DNA of 64,000 bases from JANXQG01 sp963775975 (lineage in GTDB: Bacteria > Planctomycetota > Planctomycetia > Pirellulales > Thermoguttaceae). The stretch is taken from positions 1,488,001-1,552,000 of the forward strand of contig CAVZKX010000001.1 of NCBI GenBank assembly GCA_963775975.1. The letters run 5' to 3'. The translations under genes were made by a program, and so were the position numbers. Positions within the stretch are counted from its first letter, which is position 1. Each line of letters opens with the position of its first letter. The notes beneath the pieces were generated by a model, which saw only the letters and a list, made by a program, of their open reading frames with translations, made no database searches and had not been told where the DNA came from. Shown piece after piece: positions 62,913 to 64,000 of this stretch.

Positions 62913-64000
62913 ATGAGTTCATCCTCCCTCAGTAAAATGTCTGCCATGACGACGATCAATCGAAACGAACAGAATGACGCGCCAAGTTCCACGTGCTGCC
63001 CCGGCAGCAATTGCGGCATCGAGCGCCGCGACTTCATCGCCGCGCTTGCGGTCGGCGCCGCCTCGGCGCTGGCTGGAATGCCCGTTATGGCGGGGCCCTT
63101 TGAGGCTGCCGAACAGGAACGGCTCATTCCGGCCGATAAGAAGCTTCATCCGCAGTGGGTCAAATCGCTCACGGCCCGCGGCGGCCGCGAGGTCTATCGC
63201 GGCAAAGAGTTGGAGAAGATCGGCATGCCGATTGGCGGGCTTTGCGCCGGCCAACTCTACTTGGGCGGCGACGGCAAGCTCTGGCACTGGGACATTTTTA
63301 ATAAACATTTTGGTACAGGCGACGGCAACTACGCCCATCCGCCGCAGCCCAGCTCGCCGCTGGAGCAAGGTTTCGCCGTCGAGGTCGAGGCCGGCGATCA
63401 AAAGCATGTCCATGCGCTTGATCATCGCGGCTTCGCGGACATCAGCTTCTGCGGGGAGTATCCGATCGGCTTCGTGGAATATCGTGATTCGCAAGTGCCG
63501 ATCTCGGTTTCACTGGAGGCTTTTTCGCCGTTCATCCCGCTCGACACTCTCGCTTCCAGCCTGCCGGCGACGGTGATGCGATTTACCGTGAAGAACACGG
63601 GCAATGCGAAGGCAACCGTGCAACTGGCAGGCTGGCTGGAGAACGCTGTCGGTCTTTACACCGTGCCCGGCGATGCGGCCCCGCGGCGGAACACGGTCGA
63701 GCGCAAGCCGGGCGTGCTGATGATCTCCAGCGACATGGTCCAGCCGGCCGTGGAGGGTTCGACTCGTCCCGACATCAACTTCGAAGACTTTCAAAAGCCG
63801 ACCTACGCCGGTTGGACCGTGGCCGGCGACGCCTTCGGCAAGGGGCCGATCCTCAAAAGCCAGATCCCCGCATATCAGGGCGATGTGGGCACGAAGGGGC
63901 CGCGCGTGGTCAACACCCACGCCTCCGCGCCGGGCGGTTCAGTGGGAGAACGCGACAGCCACACCGGTACGCTCACCAGCCGGCCGTTTAACATCGAGCG
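62913..64000 (+). CDS. GH116-type glycoside hydrolase (beta-glucosidase/glucocerebrosidase GBA2-like), partial
   Basis: The frame from ATG 62913 is open to the end of the window (363 residues visible). A Tat leader IERRDFIAALAVGAASALAG is followed by the GBA2-like N-terminal domain: YRGKELEKIGMPIGGLCAGQ, LYLGGDGKLWHWDIFNKHFG, EYPIGFVEYRDSQVPISVSL, EAFSPFIPLDTLASSLPATV, and TVKNTGNAKATVQLAGWLEN. The catalytic part lies beyond the window, so activity is inferred from the N-domain only. Other starts at 62937 and 62946 are possible. It follows the previous gene by 22 bp. Confidence 0.85.
   Translation, partial: MSSSSLSKMSAMTTINRNEQNDAPSSTCCPGSNCGIERRDFIAALAVGAASALAGMPVMAGPFEAAEQERLIPADKKLHPQWVKSLTARGGREVYRGKELEKIGMPIGGLCAGQLYLGGDGKLWHWDIFNKHFGTGDGNYAHPPQPSSPLEQGFAVEVEAGDQKHVHALDHRGFADISFCGEYPIGFVEYRDSQVPISVSLEAFSPFIPLDTLASSLPATVMRFTVKNTGNAKATVQLAGWLENAVGLYTVPGDAAPRRNTVERKPGVLMISSDMVQPAVEGSTRPDINFEDFQKPTYAGWTVAGDAFGKGPILKSQIPAYQGDVGTKGPRVVNTHASAPGGSVGERDSHTGTLTSRPFNIE

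Overview
The window looks like chromosomal DNA of a planctomycete, most likely in or near the Pirellulales. This rests on gene content, not on a marker phylogeny. The signs are a secreted sulfatase, a GH29 fucosidase and a GH116-type enzyme, two PEP-CTERM surface proteins, Tat-exported sugar-isomerase-like barrels, DUF2961 and ThuA proteins, a SPINDLY-type TPR glycosyltransferase, and very many small palindromic repeats between genes. Most genes are single units with little operon structure. The exceptions are pstS-pstC-pstA-pstB, a parD/parE pair and three tandem DUF4139-like genes.

Layout: 0-11 kb holds sulfatase, ThuA, an MFS transporter, a polyprenyl synthase, a gluzincin peptidase and a fucosidase. 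9.7-16.7 kb is a block of TPR proteins, including a probable 1,830-residue secreted protein. 17-20 kb has a fatty acid desaturase, the initiator tRNA and trmL. 20-25 kb is accessory DNA: a parDE module with a nonsense-mutated toxin, gene remnants, an ORF6N cassette, a HIRAN-like protein and a decayed HNH gene. 26-34 kb holds a CAP protein, an MFS transporter, a hydrolase and a repetitive PEP-CTERM protein. At 35.2-36.7 kb an IS701-type element splits a DUF2961 gene. At 37.7-38.1 kb a sigma-factor fragment is joined to a secretin tail. 38.9-47.3 kb holds the DUF4139 trio, a sugar isomerase and ftsK. 48.5-57.3 kb holds the TPR glycosyltransferase and a pst operon behind a Pho-box-like repeat. 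The rest is small secreted proteins, a methyltransferase, an ABC-2 permease and the start of a GH116 gene.

Two themes run through the window. First, palindromic elements of about 50-140 bp belong to several recurring families. They sit mostly between genes, but two lie in frame inside coding sequence, one overlaps the start of a gene and one supplies a stop codon. Second, at least nine genes, including ftsK and pst genes that should be intact, are broken by single-base frameshifts. That is most easily explained by residual indel errors of a long-read assembly, though some could be real. The IS insertion, the ParE nonsense codon and the sigma-secretin junction are not explained that way.
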